This document shows positions 8,806-16,628 of a stretch of DNA of 64,000 bases, one piece after another. The notes beneath the pieces are model-generated. The model was not told the DNA's origin, did no database searches, and saw only the letters and a program-made list of their open reading frames with translations. The translations under genes were made by a program, and so were the position numbers. The first letter of the stretch is position 1. Each line of letters opens with the position of its first letter. The stretch covers positions 62,001-126,000 of the forward strand of contig NZ_AMRJ01000003.1 of assembly GCF_000300995.1 (NCBI RefSeq), in the 5' to 3' direction. The stretch comes from Alcanivorax hongdengensis A-11-3 (lineage in GTDB: Bacteria > Pseudomonadota > Gammaproteobacteria > Pseudomonadales > Alcanivoracaceae).

Positions 8806-10324
8806 GGGCGGCGCCCTCATCCGCCACCGGCACCCGGGCCTGATCGCCCGGAACCGTGGCCGACGGCGCGGCCTCTTGTGGCTGCTCCACCGGCGCCGGC
8901 GGCGCCTTGCTGGCGGGCTCGTCTTCAGGCCCGAACGTGCTCCACATGGACCAGCCGAACAGGAAGATCACCGCCGCCGGCGAGAAGATGCGCACCACCG
9001 CCCGCCACAGCATGTAGACCTTGAAGTTCTTCATGGCCAGCTCCTTGCGGGCCTGGGTTTCCTTCATGATCCAGCCGGCAAAGACGGCAATCAGCAGACC
9101 GCCCAGCGGCAGCATGATATTGGTGGAAATGAACTCGATATTGTCGAAGAAGGTGCCCATCAGGAAGGTGTCATCCTTCCAGATATTGAACGACAGCACC
9201 GTGCCGATACCCAGCACCCAGGCCAGCGCGCCAATCAGCAGCGACGCCCGCCAGCGCTTCCAGCCGCGCTCCACCAGCCAGGCCACCAGCGGCTCCCCCA
9301 GCGAAATGGACGAGCTCCAGGCGGCACAGGCCACCAGGATGAAGAACAGGCAGGAGAACAGCGCGCCGCCCGGCAGCTGACCGAAGGCCAGCGGCAGCGA
9401 CTCGAACATCAGCCCCGGGCCGGCGGACGGCTCCAGGCCATTACTGAACACCAGCGGGAAAATCGCCATGCCCGCCGCCAGTGCCACCAACGTATCGATC
9501 ACCGCGATCACCAGCACCGTGGAGCCAATGGACACGGGCTTGGCCTTGCCGGTCTTGCTGCCCTTGATCTGGTGCGGCATGTAGGCGCCGTAGGCCATGA
9601 TCGCGCCCAGGCCCAGACTCAGGGTGAAAAAGGAATGCCCCAGGGCCACCACCACGGCTTCGCCGCTGAGCTTGGAGAAATCGAACGCGAACAGGAACCG
9701 CATGCCGTCGGCAAAGCCGCTGGTGGTGGCCGCATAGCCCACCAGCACGATCAGCAGCACGAACAGCACCGGCATGAGGATTTCCACCGCCTTTTCCAGG
9801 CCACGGTTCACGCCGCGCGCCACCACGCCCATGGTCATGGCCATGAACAGCGTATGGCACAACAACATCATCCAGGGGCTGGCCTTGAGATCGGCAAACA
9901 CCGCCTGCACCTGCTCGGCGCTGGCGCCCTGGAACACGCCGCTGGCGCCTTCCCAGACGTAATACAGCGACCAGCCGGCAATCACGGTATAGAACGACAG
10001 CAACAGGAAGCCCGACAGCGCCCCCAGGTAACCGATCACGCCCCAGCGTTTGGTCACCTTGCTCTGCTGCGCCACCCGCTGCATGGAATGGATCGGGCTC
10101 AGGCCGCCTTTGCGGCCCAGCATGACCTCGGCCACCATGATGGGAATGCCGACCACGGCAATACACACCAGATACAGCAGCACAAAGGCCCCGCCACCGT
10201 ACTCGCCGGTGATATAGGGAAACTTCCAGATATTGCCCAACCCCACGGCGGACCCGGTGGCGGCCAGAATAAACACCCAACGACTGGCCCACATCCCGTG
10301 GACGGGCTTGAACTCTTGCTTCAT
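8798..10324 (-). CDS. Sodium-dependent transporter, SLC6/NSS family
   Basis: This is a prokaryotic neurotransmitter:sodium symporter homologue (508 residues) that should move an amino acid or related small molecule with sodium across the inner membrane. The diagnostic first segment is present near residues 13-40 ([20 protein letters not shown], then IWKFPY and GGGAF), followed by about twelve hydrophobic segments. The C-terminus after about residue 455 is a soluble Pro/Ala/Glu-rich tail. The substrate cannot be told from sequence. It is divergent from smpB and overlaps rnfH by 8 bp. Confidence 0.92.
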   Translation of the reverse strand: MKQEFKPVHGMWASRWVFILAATGSAVGLGNIWKFPYITGEYGGGAFVLLYLVCIAVVGIPIMVAEVMLGRKGGLSPIHSMQRVAQQSKVTKRWGVIGYLGALSGFLLLSFYTVIAGWSLYYVWEGASGVFQGASAEQVQAVFADLKASPWMMLLCHTLFMAMTMGVVARGVNRGLEKAVEILMPVLFVLLIVLVGYAATTSGFADGMRFLFAFDFSKLSGEAVVVALGHSFFTLSLGLGAIMAYGAYMPHQIKGSKTGKAKPVSIGSTVLVIAVIDTLVALAAGMAIFPLVFSNGLEPSAGPGLMFESLPLAFGQLPGGALFSCLFFILVACAAWSSSISLGEPLVAWLVERGWKRWRASLLIGALAWVLGIGTVLSFNIWKDDTFLMGTFFDNIEFISTNIMLPLGGLLIAVFAGWIMKETQARKELAMKNFKVYMLWRAVVRIFSPAAVIFLFGWSMWSTFGPEDEPASKAPPAPVEQPQEAAPSATVPGDQARVPVADEGAAHE

Positions 10325-10447
10325 AAAACGAATACCCTCGGCGAAGTGGCGGTATTGTCTTTTTTTTGGCGCAGGGGCTCAAGTTACCGTAGGCGAGCAC
10401 CCACTTACCTCCCGGAAAAGCGCTATCCAGCGCGCCGACCCTTGCTC

Positions 10448-10453
10448 TATAAT
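10448..10453 (+). promoter_or_regulatory. -10 element close to the smpB start
   Basis: A perfect TATAAT ends 9 nt before the smpB ATG. Transcription would begin at about 10460, giving an almost leaderless mRNA. I see no convincing -35 at 16-18 bp. Confidence 0.5.
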
Positions 10454-10462
10454 CGCCGCCCT

Positions 10463-10942
10463 ATGGGAAAAGCCAACAAAAAAGCCAAGACACCGTCGGC
10501 CACCATTGCGCAAAACCGCAAGGCCCGCCATGACTATCACCTGGAAGAACACTTCGAAGCCGGCCTGGTACTGGAAGGCTGGGAGGTGAAGTCACTGCGT
10601 GCCGGCAAGGGCCATCTCTCCGAAGCCTACATCATGCTCAAGGACGGCGAAGCCTTCCTGTTCGGCGCCCGCTTCGAGCCCCTCAACACCGCCAGCACCC
10701 ACGTCAACCCGGACCCGGTGCGCACACGCAAGCTGCTGCTGCACCGCCGCGAGCTGGGCAGAATTTTCGGGGGTGTTCAGAAGGAAGGCTATACCTGTGT
10801 GCCGGTGAGCCTGTACTGGAAGAAAGGGTTCGCCAAGTGCGATATCGCCCTGGCCAAGGGGAAACAGAAATACGACAAGCGCGCCACCGAGAAGGAGCGC
10901 GACTGGAATCGCCAGAAACAGCGTCTCATGCGGCAGGGCTGA
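10463..10942 (+). CDS. smpB: SsrA-binding protein SmpB
   Basis: SmpB binds tmRNA and places it in stalled ribosomes for trans-translation. The 159-residue protein has the conserved [20 protein letters not shown] start, [11 protein letters not shown], and the basic C-terminal tail [18 protein letters not shown]. The chosen ATG gives the normal length; the reading frame is open far upstream but antisense to the symporter. Its partner RNA ssrA lies only 0.7 kb downstream. There is no Shine-Dalgarno sequence, consistent with a near-leaderless transcript from the TATAAT at 10448. Confidence 0.98.
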   Translation: MGKANKKAKTPSATIAQNRKARHDYHLEEHFEAGLVLEGWEVKSLRAGKGHLSEAYIMLKDGEAFLFGARFEPLNTASTHVNPDPVRTRKLLLHRRELGRIFGGVQKEGYTCVPVSLYWKKGFAKCDIALAKGKQKYDKRATEKERDWNRQKQRLMRQG

Positions 10943-10977
10943 CCCGAACCGGGTCGCCCCACCCCATCAAGACACTG

Positions 10978-11268
10978 TCACTGGCCGTTAAGTGCTTTCT
11001 TGCGGTCGGTTAGCATGCCACGGCTGTCCCGACGCAGCTGCCAGTAAAACTGCAACCAGCTACGCAGAACCGCGGGCAGGAAATACACCGCAAACAACAC
11101 CACAGGCAGTCGAGCCTCCGGGGTCGCCACATCCACCAGGTAAATACCGGCGGCATAGGCAGCCACGGCGAACAGCAACTGCAACGCTCTGTAGAGCAGT
11201 GGCCGGCTCTTCAAAGGCGACAGCGCCTTTGCGGAAACTTGCCCTGCTGACCGAAAGATCGTGTTCAT
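10978..11268 (-). CDS. Hypothetical membrane protein, two predicted segments
   Basis: A 96-residue protein starting MNTIFRSAGQVSAK. The middle is hydrophobic, with one segment around LLFAVAAYAAGIYLV and another around LPVVLFAVYFLPAVL; the C-terminus is basic (LRRDSRGMLTDRKKALNGQ). I do not recognise a family. The start at 11268 is preceded by GAGGAG at good distance, while the upstream ATG at 11295 has no ribosome-binding site. It is convergent with smpB. Confidence 0.65.
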   Translation of the reverse strand: MNTIFRSAGQVSAKALSPLKSRPLLYRALQLLFAVAAYAAGIYLVDVATPEARLPVVLFAVYFLPAVLRSWLQFYWQLRRDSRGMLTDRKKALNGQ

Positions 11269-11295
11269 CACGTCAATCTCCTCAATGAACGACAA

Positions 11296-11610
11296 TGCTC
11301 TTTGATCAGCGGCCTCTCATGAATCTCTTGTGGGCTCGCTGTAAAGCCATTGTGTGATACACAACATGGGCGACATCCAAAGTTGCGCGGAATCGCTTTT
11401 GGCCATCCAGCGCACCTGCTGCCCAACCTCACCGGTGAGCGCTCTCATTGAGAAACCCCCTCCGGTGACAGCCCCTATATTGGACCGGCTTTATGACAAA
11501 CCAAGGGTTCAGAGTCCGATTGTCAGACAATAGAAGTTGATTCATGTAACAGCTTTTACCTTTTGTTACATAGCGCACAGCTTTTCGCCAAATGCAATCA
11601 ACAGCCCTTG
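11296..11610. other. Non-coding gap upstream of tmRNA
   Basis: No gene is supported here. The stretch holds several inverted repeats: TTGTGT-gat-ACACAA near 11350, TTGTC-a-GACAA near 11520, and TGTAACA (11545-11551) with TGTTACA (11564-11570). These could be protein-binding sites or small hairpins; no family is recognised. Confidence 0.4.
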
Positions 11611-11614
11611 CCCA

Positions 11615-11644
11615 TCGACTTACCCGCCCCCATTACCCTACAAT
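11615..11644 (+). promoter_or_regulatory. Candidate promoter of tmRNA
   Basis: TCGACT (11615-11620, 4 of 6 positions of TTGACA) and TACAAT (11639-11644, 5 of 6 of TATAAT) are 18 bp apart. The predicted start is a few bases before the mature 5' end at 11656. Confidence 0.55.
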
Positions 11645-11655
11645 AGGCGTTCACA

Positions 11656-12012
11656 GGGGCCGACCTGGATTCGACGCCGGTATTGAATTCTGTGGTGCAT
11701 GTCGAGAAGGTCACGAGTCTCGTAAAACATTTGTGGCAAACTAAAGTAATCGCAAACGACGATTCTTACGCACTAGCAGCTTAAACCCTGCTTATCGCCA
11801 ATCGACCCAGCCTGTGGGGAAGAGCGGCGAGCATCGCTACACAGGCTCGCAGCAAAGTCCGCCCCGGACGGCGCTGTTAAAACTCTCAGGGGCTCGGCTT
11901 TCACGTCCTGCCAGTTGGGCTGTGAAGGCTTAAATCAATAAACATGGCTAAGCATGTAGATCTGCAGATGGATTGCTGACGGACGCGGGTTCGATTCCCG
12001 CCGGCTCCACCA
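11656..12012 (+). ncRNA. ssrA: Transfer-messenger RNA (tmRNA)
   Basis: tmRNA rescues stalled ribosomes and tags the nascent peptide for proteolysis. The 357-nt sequence begins GGGGCCGACCTGGATTCGAC and ends with a T-arm GGGTTCGATTCCC and CGGCTCCACCA. The 5' GGGGCCG pairs with 3' CGGCTCC to form the acceptor stem (one G-U). The tag frame at 11752-11784 reads GCA AAC GAC GAT TCT TAC GCA CTA GCA GCT TAA, encoding ANDDSYALAA, a clear variant of the gammaproteobacterial tag ANDENYALAA. smpB lies just upstream. Confidence 0.97.
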
Positions 12013-12014
12013 AA

Positions 12015-12058
12015 CAAACAAAAAGGGGTACCCCGCGAGGGGTACCCCTTTTTGTTTG
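12015..12058 (+). terminator. Intrinsic terminator of tmRNA
   Basis: Perfect 20-nt arms (12015-12034 and 12039-12058) contain the stem GGGGTACCCC-gcga-GGGGTACCCC flanked by an A-run and a T-run. It begins 3 nt after the CCA end of tmRNA. Confidence 0.93.
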
Positions 12059-12074
12059 TCGGTTGTGCTGGCCG

Positions 12075-12236
12075 GATGAGACCCCAAGTCCGGGTTCGAC
12101 CAGGCCTTTGCTCACAGCAAAGGCCGCAGGACGTCATCCCCGATGACGGTCCCGGGCCCCGCCCGGGATGGCTAACGGCCAAACGCCGTTAGCCACCTTC
12201 CCGCCGGCCCAGATAAAAAGCCAGGCCGAAGGCCTG
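12075..12236 (+). repeat. Hairpin-array element behind tmRNA
   Basis: After the motif GATGAGACC (12075) and GGGTTCGAC (12092-12100) come five consecutive hairpins: GGCCTTTGCT/AGCAAAGGCC (12103-12125), CGTCATC/GATGACG (12132-12148), CCCGGG/CCCGGG (12151-12167), GGCTAACGGC/GCCGTTAGCC (12170-12194) and CAGGCC/GGCCTG (12222-12236). The same lead motif followed by hairpins occurs behind tRNA-Phe at 50063-50135. It carries no supported gene. Confidence 0.7.
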
Positions 12237-12297
12237 AAGCCTTCGTTATCATTGACGCACGAAGCAGGACCAGACCCTATCTCCGCAGAAACACGAT

Positions 12298-13071
12298 CTA
12301 CCCCAGAAACAAGTTTTCTCGATGCCACGCTAAAAAAACCGCATCGGGAAGAAACTTCTCAGGCATTCTGATCATCCGCCCCTCATTCGCACAGAACATT
12401 TCCTGTATGTGCTTGTTGTCTGACTGCTCTTTCATAGCCGACGACACCATCACTTCACAATGATCAGTCAGGCTGATCATCCCCTGATCAAATGCCCTAT
12501 CTGCTAGTGCGCTGAGGCAAAGACCATTCCTTGGATTCAGCCTGTTCTCTTTATCTTCCCGCCACGGCTTAATATGACTAGCGATTAGCAGCCTGGAATC
12601 CCCGATATCAGTAATACAGCAGCGGGATTGATATGCGGTGAACACCGCGTCTCGGAAGAGGCTCTGCCCTTTTCTACGTTTTGTCACCGCCAAGACATCA
12701 TTACCGGAATAATCGACAGACAACGAGGCGGTGGGGTCCTCAATTTCATCGGCGCTCTGATCTCCCAAGAGCAGCTCCAAACGCTGTTCGATAATCGGCA
12801 TCCACGTTTCCGTATTGGCCGAGAAGTCACCCCATACTTTTCTATCCAGAGCTGAAGCACCAGGCAGCCCTTTTCTCCCCGTGCTGGTGATGGCAGGATC
12901 AAGACTGGCAATGTTCGTTAATTTCATCGCAACAGAGCTTGGTGTTCTATCCAGGCGCTCAGCCACATCTTTGATGAGACAATTTGTCTGACTTAGCTGG
13001 CCAAAAGTGAGCCGGCAATACACTCCCAGCACCGTCATTAGCTCGTCTTCCGTCCACTGCTTACCCGCCAT
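12298..13071 (-). CDS. HNH endonuclease-domain protein, restriction-nuclease-like
   Basis: A 257-residue protein whose N-terminal 60 residues look like a small helical DNA-binding region (AERLDRTPSSVAMKLTNIAS). The C-terminal part carries an HNH_2-type nuclease signature: CCITDIGDSRLLIASHIKPW, then RLNPRNGLCLSALADRAFDQG. The His of ASHI, the Asn of RNGL and the second-shell His/Asp positions support a metal-dependent nuclease. Such proteins are found as orphan or defence-associated nucleases; no methylase partner is visible here. It is the first gene after tmRNA, a favoured integration site, and appears less GC-rich than its surroundings, so recent acquisition is likely. Confidence 0.82.
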   Translation of the reverse strand: MAGKQWTEDELMTVLGVYCRLTFGQLSQTNCLIKDVAERLDRTPSSVAMKLTNIASLDPAITSTGRKGLPGASALDRKVWGDFSANTETWMPIIEQRLELLLGDQSADEIEDPTASLSVDYSGNDVLAVTKRRKGQSLFRDAVFTAYQSRCCITDIGDSRLLIASHIKPWREDKENRLNPRNGLCLSALADRAFDQGMISLTDHCEVMVSSAMKEQSDNKHIQEMFCANEGRMIRMPEKFLPDAVFLAWHRENLFLG

Positions 13072-13115
13072 TACTTACCCTTTTCAATTCTGTACCCACT
13101 GTAGCAAACCCTATT

Positions 13116-13406
13116 TCAAGGAAGGGCGGCTGTCACCGGCTTTACCGTTTCCGCAATCGCTTCTAACTCATGCAAGCCCAAATCATCTCCATGCTCATCA
13201 TGATCCTCAAAGTAAGCAGTCGGCCAGCCAAGATCTTCTGGCCTAAAATGCACCACATCTGGCCAAACCTGTAGGTCTGCGAAGCGCTCGAGAATCATTG
13301 CCTCAACCTCCTCTACACTCCTAGCGTCGGCCACATCGACGACAACGGATTCGCATTGTTTGTAATTACTCGCATCTCGATAGAGATAGTTCACCTCAAA
13401 AATCAT
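13116..13406 (-). CDS. Small acidic protein of unknown function
   Basis: A 96-residue protein starting MIFEVNYLYRDASNYKQCES, with several Asp/Glu-rich stretches (PTAYFEDHDEHGDDLGLHELEA). The start at 13406 is preceded by GGGAGGG at good spacing; the frame is open further upstream but without a ribosome-binding site. I do not recognise a family with confidence. It lies in the accessory patch, 45 bp upstream of the HNH nuclease gene and on the same strand, so they may be co-transcribed. An immunity- or inhibitor-like role is only speculation from size, charge and position. Confidence 0.6.
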   Translation of the reverse strand: MIFEVNYLYRDASNYKQCESVVVDVADARSVEEVEAMILERFADLQVWPDVVHFRPEDLGWPTAYFEDHDEHGDDLGLHELEAIAETVKPVTAALP

Positions 13407-13577
13407 TGCACAGCCCTCCCCCCTCACTTCTAACCAACCACAAACCGCCCCACAATCGGGCAAATTGCCTGGACCGTGGGCAGGAGGAAAAACCTGGAAG
13501 ACTGCGCAAAGCCAACCTGCAGGACAGTAGTTCCGCAGCATCCAAGAATCCCGATCGGGAACAACCCCCCCCTATGA

Positions 13578-13820
13578 AACAGGAACTCTGACAGTATTCT
13601 TGTACGCTCTACGACGGATTTCGGTCAGCAAGTTCGCCTTGCACGAAAAGCCCGGGGGCTGACGCAGGCTGAGCTTGCCGCCATTGCCGGAGTGGGCACT
13701 CGCTTTGTTTCCGAGCTGGAACGAGGCAAGAAAAGTGCCCAGCTGGGGTTGGCGCTGGAACTGGCACGACTGGTGGGGGTTGACCTGACTGCCCGACCAC
13801 GAAGAGGGCACGCCTCATGA
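13578..13820 (+). pseudogene. HipB-like XRE antitoxin remnant without a normal start codon
   Basis: The open frame from 13578 to the TGA at 13818-13820 encodes a helix-turn-helix of the HipB class, including GLTQAELAAIAGVGTRFVSE and LERGKKSAQ. HipB is the DNA-binding antitoxin that neutralises the kinase HipA. No ATG, GTG or TTG occurs in frame between the upstream stop (13575-13577) and the domain, so it either uses a rare start such as ATT at 13596 or has lost its start. The stop overlaps the next start (ATGA at 13817-13820), the classic hipB-hipA arrangement. Confidence 0.7.
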
Positions 13821-14158
13821 GTCAGACGCTTGTGGTGTGGTATCAGCAACAGCGGGTTGGCCGGCTGATTGTGAATGGTGCGCGGCAGATGGCGTTTGTC
13901 TGCGACGGCGATGCGGTTGGCAGCAAGGACGATCCGCAAAATCTGCATCGCAACCATTGGGACGAGTTTTCGCATCAACTTGGCGTGTCCCCCCGGCTGG
14001 TAAAACGCACCATTGAGTCACAGGCAACCCGTCTCTGCGACGAAGCGGATAACTGGCTCAACCGTTTCCGTGAGCAGTATGGCGAACTGCCTGCGCTGGA
14101 CTGCATCCATGCCATTGTTTGCAGGCAATCAATCAAGGCACTGCGCAGTTGGCTATAA
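13817..14158 (+). pseudogene. HipA-like protein with large internal deletion
   Basis: The 113-residue product starts MSQTLVVWYQQQRVGRLIVN, matching the N-terminus of HipA toxins (about 440 residues). After about residue 31 it jumps to NHWDEFSHQLGVSPRLVKRT, resembling the C-terminal helical end of HipA. The whole Ser/Thr kinase core is absent, so it cannot be an active HipA toxin. The simplest reading is an in-frame internal deletion in a former hipBA module. A short intact gene of new function cannot be excluded. Context: accessory patch downstream of tmRNA. Confidence 0.7.
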
Positions 14159-14237
14159 GCAACGCTTATCTGCTGGCCGTTGCCCGTTGGCAGGTACATC
14201 CCTAAGCTGAATAAACCCTCACGGACGGACAACAACA

Positions 14238-14594
14238 ATGAAGCTCGCCGCCCTCATGCCTCCCCTTGAAGCTCTCTACGCCAGCTCCGACGAGATTCTG
14301 CTGGTGATGCTGATCAGCAATGATGGTCTGCCCATTGTGCACGTGGGCGAAGGGCTCGATTACGACGAGCAGAGCACATTGTTCTTTGAGATGAAGCGGG
14401 CCTGCGACCGGGTGCTGGAAGGGCTGTCGCTGGGGCACAGTGAGGAGCTGTTCATCCGCTGCCGGGAAGGGTGCATCTGCATCTGGCCGGTAAAGGACAT
14501 GGTGTTTGCCTGCCTGGCACGGCCATCAATCAATTCCCAGCAGATGCAGATGCGAGTCTGGAAGACACTGTCGCAACTGAACAGCCGGGATTAG
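14238..14594 (+). CDS. Roadblock/LC7-like domain protein
   Basis: A 118-residue protein starting MKLAALMPPLEALYASSDE with the length and strand-helix pattern of Roadblock/LC7 proteins (LVMLISNDGLPIVHVGEG, then HSEELFIRCREGCICIWPV). Bacterial members are partners of small Ras-like GTPases such as MglA in polarity and motility. No GTPase gene is next to it, so its partner is unknown. The family call rests on pattern only. The start is preceded by a weak ACGGAC ribosome-binding site. It stands alone between the hip remnant and the S8 protease. Confidence 0.55.
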   Translation: MKLAALMPPLEALYASSDEILLVMLISNDGLPIVHVGEGLDYDEQSTLFFEMKRACDRVLEGLSLGHSEELFIRCREGCICIWPVKDMVFACLARPSINSQQMQMRVWKTLSQLNSRD

Positions 14595-14773
14595 CCCTGC
14601 ACCGCTGGCCGCTCACGCATTATTGACAAGCAGTTCTCATTTTGCCGCAACGCCTTGAAATACGCGGCCTTCAAGGGATTGAACCGGGTCCACGGCAACA
14701 AAAAAACACACTGGCTCCGTGGATAGACACAGACCCTCCATCTAGTTTTCCGGATAACTTTCTGGAGGGACGC

Positions 14774-16585
14774 ATGACAAGACTCACGATAACAACCACG
14801 CTGCTGGCCGCCCTGCTGGGCGGCAGCCTTTTCACCCAGGCCCAGGCGAGCGAGCAAGCCACGCAGACCGCCCCCGCCGCCGGCAATATCATCCCCGATC
14901 AGTACATCGTTACCCTGGCCCCCAATATTGTCAGCCAGCTGGGCGTGACGGACCTGACCACGGCGATCCGCACTCTACTGTCCGGGGTCGGCGGGGCGGA
15001 TGTGATCTATACCTATGAGCATGCCCTGACGGGCATGACGGTGAAGCTCACCAGCTTGCAGGCTTCGCTGCTGAAGGTACTGCCCGGGGTGCTGGCGATC
15101 GAGCCGGATCGCACCGTCAGTGCCAGCGAGGTACAGAACAATGCCACCTGGGGGCTGGACCGGGTGGATCAGCCCGCCCTGCCACTGGACGGCAGCTACC
15201 ACTACCCCAACAGTGCCGGGGCCGGCGTGACCATTTACGTGGTGGACACCGGCATCCGCGCCACCCATACGGAGTTCACCGGCCGGGTAGTCACGGGCCG
15301 CAACTTTGTCAGCAGCGGTGGCAACTTCCTGTTTGGTGGTGGCAGTGTCGACCCGACCAACATCAGTGACTGCAATGGCCACGGCACCCATGTGGCCGGC
15401 ACCGCCGCCGGCAGCACCTGGGGTGTCGCCAAACAGGCCAGCATCGCCCCGGTACGGGTACTGGACTGTAACGGCAGCGGCAGCAATTCCACGGTGATTG
15501 CCGGTCTCGACTGGCTGGCAGCCAACCATCACAACCCGGCGGTGGCCAACATGTCCCTGGGCGGCGGCAACTCCACCGCCCTGGATGATGCGGTGCGCAA
15601 TGTGGTGGCCTCCGGGGTGACCATGGTGGTGGCCGCAGGCAACGACAATGTGGATGCCTGTAACGGTTCCCCCAACCGGGTGGCTGAAGCCCTGACCGTG
15701 GGCGCCACCACCCGTGACGATCAGCGCTCCTCGTTTTCCAACTACGGCGCCTGTGTGGATCTGTTTGCCCCGGGCAGCGACATTACCTCCGCCTGGTATC
15801 AGTCAGACACCCAGACCGCCCGCCTCAACGGCACCTCCATGGCCTCGCCCCACGCCGCCGGGGCGGCGGCGCTCTACCTGAGTGCCCACCCCAGTGCCAC
15901 GCCCGAGCAGGTGGACAATGCCCTGGTCGCTGGCAGCGCCACCGGCAGGATCGCCAATGCGGGCAGCCAGTCCCCCAACCGCCTGTTGCAGGTTACCCAG
16001 GACAGCGGCTCCACTGTGGACCGTGTGCCCACCGCCGCCTTCAGCAGCGACTGCCAGGGCACCGTCTGCACCCTGGATGCCAGCGGCTCCAGCGATGACA
16101 AGGGTGTGGCGAGCTGGCACTGGGATCTGGGCGACGGCCAGAGCGCCGATGGTGAGCAGATTAGCCACGACTACGGCAGCGGCGGCGATTTCACCGTGAC
16201 CCTGACGGTCACCGACACCGCCAACCAGACCGGCAGCGTGCAGCATGATGTGCACCCGCAGACGCAGACCTCCACCTGCAGCGACTGCTCCCGCTACCAG
16301 GGCCAGTTGAATGCCGGCGGCTCCACCACGGTACCGGCCAACGGCTTCAACTTTGGCGGCGGTAGCCTGGACGCCTGGCTCAGTAGCCCGGCGGGGAGCA
16401 GCTTCAGCCTGAGCCTGCAAACGCAAAGCTGTTTCCTGTTCTTCTGCAGCTGGTCCACGGTGGCCAGTGCCAGCGGCCAGAACGGCACCACGGAACTGCA
16501 TACCAGCGTCGCCGGTGGCCTCTACCGCTGGCAGGTGACGGCGCAGAGCGGCTCCGGCGCCTTTACCCTGCTGACCAACCCCTGA
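14774..16585 (+). CDS. Secreted S8 (proteinase K-type) serine protease with PKD domain
   Basis: A 603-residue exported protease. In order: signal peptide (about 1-26, ending FTQAQA), an inhibitor-I9-like propeptide (about 38-112), the S8 catalytic domain with Asp158 ([13 protein letters not shown]), His203 ([13 protein letters not shown]) and Ser355 ([16 protein letters not shown]), a PKD domain (about 420-500, with [13 protein letters not shown]), and a C-terminal domain of about 95 residues resembling pre-peptidase C domains. The Cys-rich SCFLFFCSW loop may form a disulfide. The start is set by GGAGG at 14764. It stands alone with its own terminator and is likely a nutrient-scavenging extracellular protease. 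Confidence 0.94.
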   Translation: MTRLTITTTLLAALLGGSLFTQAQASEQATQTAPAAGNIIPDQYIVTLAPNIVSQLGVTDLTTAIRTLLSGVGGADVIYTYEHALTGMTVKLTSLQASLLKVLPGVLAIEPDRTVSASEVQNNATWGLDRVDQPALPLDGSYHYPNSAGAGVTIYVVDTGIRATHTEFTGRVVTGRNFVSSGGNFLFGGGSVDPTNISDCNGHGTHVAGTAAGSTWGVAKQASIAPVRVLDCNGSGSNSTVIAGLDWLAANHHNPAVANMSLGGGNSTALDDAVRNVVASGVTMVVAAGNDNVDACNGSPNRVAEALTVGATTRDDQRSSFSNYGACVDLFAPGSDITSAWYQSDTQTARLNGTSMASPHAAGAAALYLSAHPSATPEQVDNALVAGSATGRIANAGSQSPNRLLQVTQDSGSTVDRVPTAAFSSDCQGTVCTLDASGSSDDKGVASWHWDLGDGQSADGEQISHDYGSGGDFTVTLTVTDTANQTGSVQHDVHPQTQTSTCSDCSRYQGQLNAGGSTTVPANGFNFGGGSLDAWLSSPAGSSFSLSLQTQSCFLFFCSWSTVASASGQNGTTELHTSVAGGLYRWQVTAQSGSGAFTLLTNP

Positions 16586-16593
16586 CCCTGCCC

Positions 16594-16623
16594 GGGCGCC
16601 ACCTGCCGGTGGCGCCCTTCTTT
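16594..16623 (+). terminator. Terminator of the S8 protease gene
   Basis: GGGCGCCACC (16594-16603) pairs with GGTGGCGCCC (16608-16617) around a 4-nt loop, followed by TTCTTT. It begins 8 bp after the protease stop. Confidence 0.75.
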
Positions 16624-16628
16624 GCCAT

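Noticed and set aside
8789..10454. Long plus-strand open frame running into smpB
   Set aside because: It is antisense to the symporter; smpB has a conserved start at 10463 and normal length from there.
10941..10955. Hairpin GACCCG/CGGGTC after smpB as terminator
   Set aside because: Short stem with no T-run; not called as a feature.
11901..12182. Minus-strand open frame across the 3' end of tmRNA
   Set aside because: It reads the complement of the tmRNA T-arm and terminator, a common false gene at stable-RNA genes.
12060..14700. Attachment-site duplication of the ssrA 3' end marking an island boundary
   Set aside because: I found no second copy of the tmRNA 3' sequence here, and no integrase gene.
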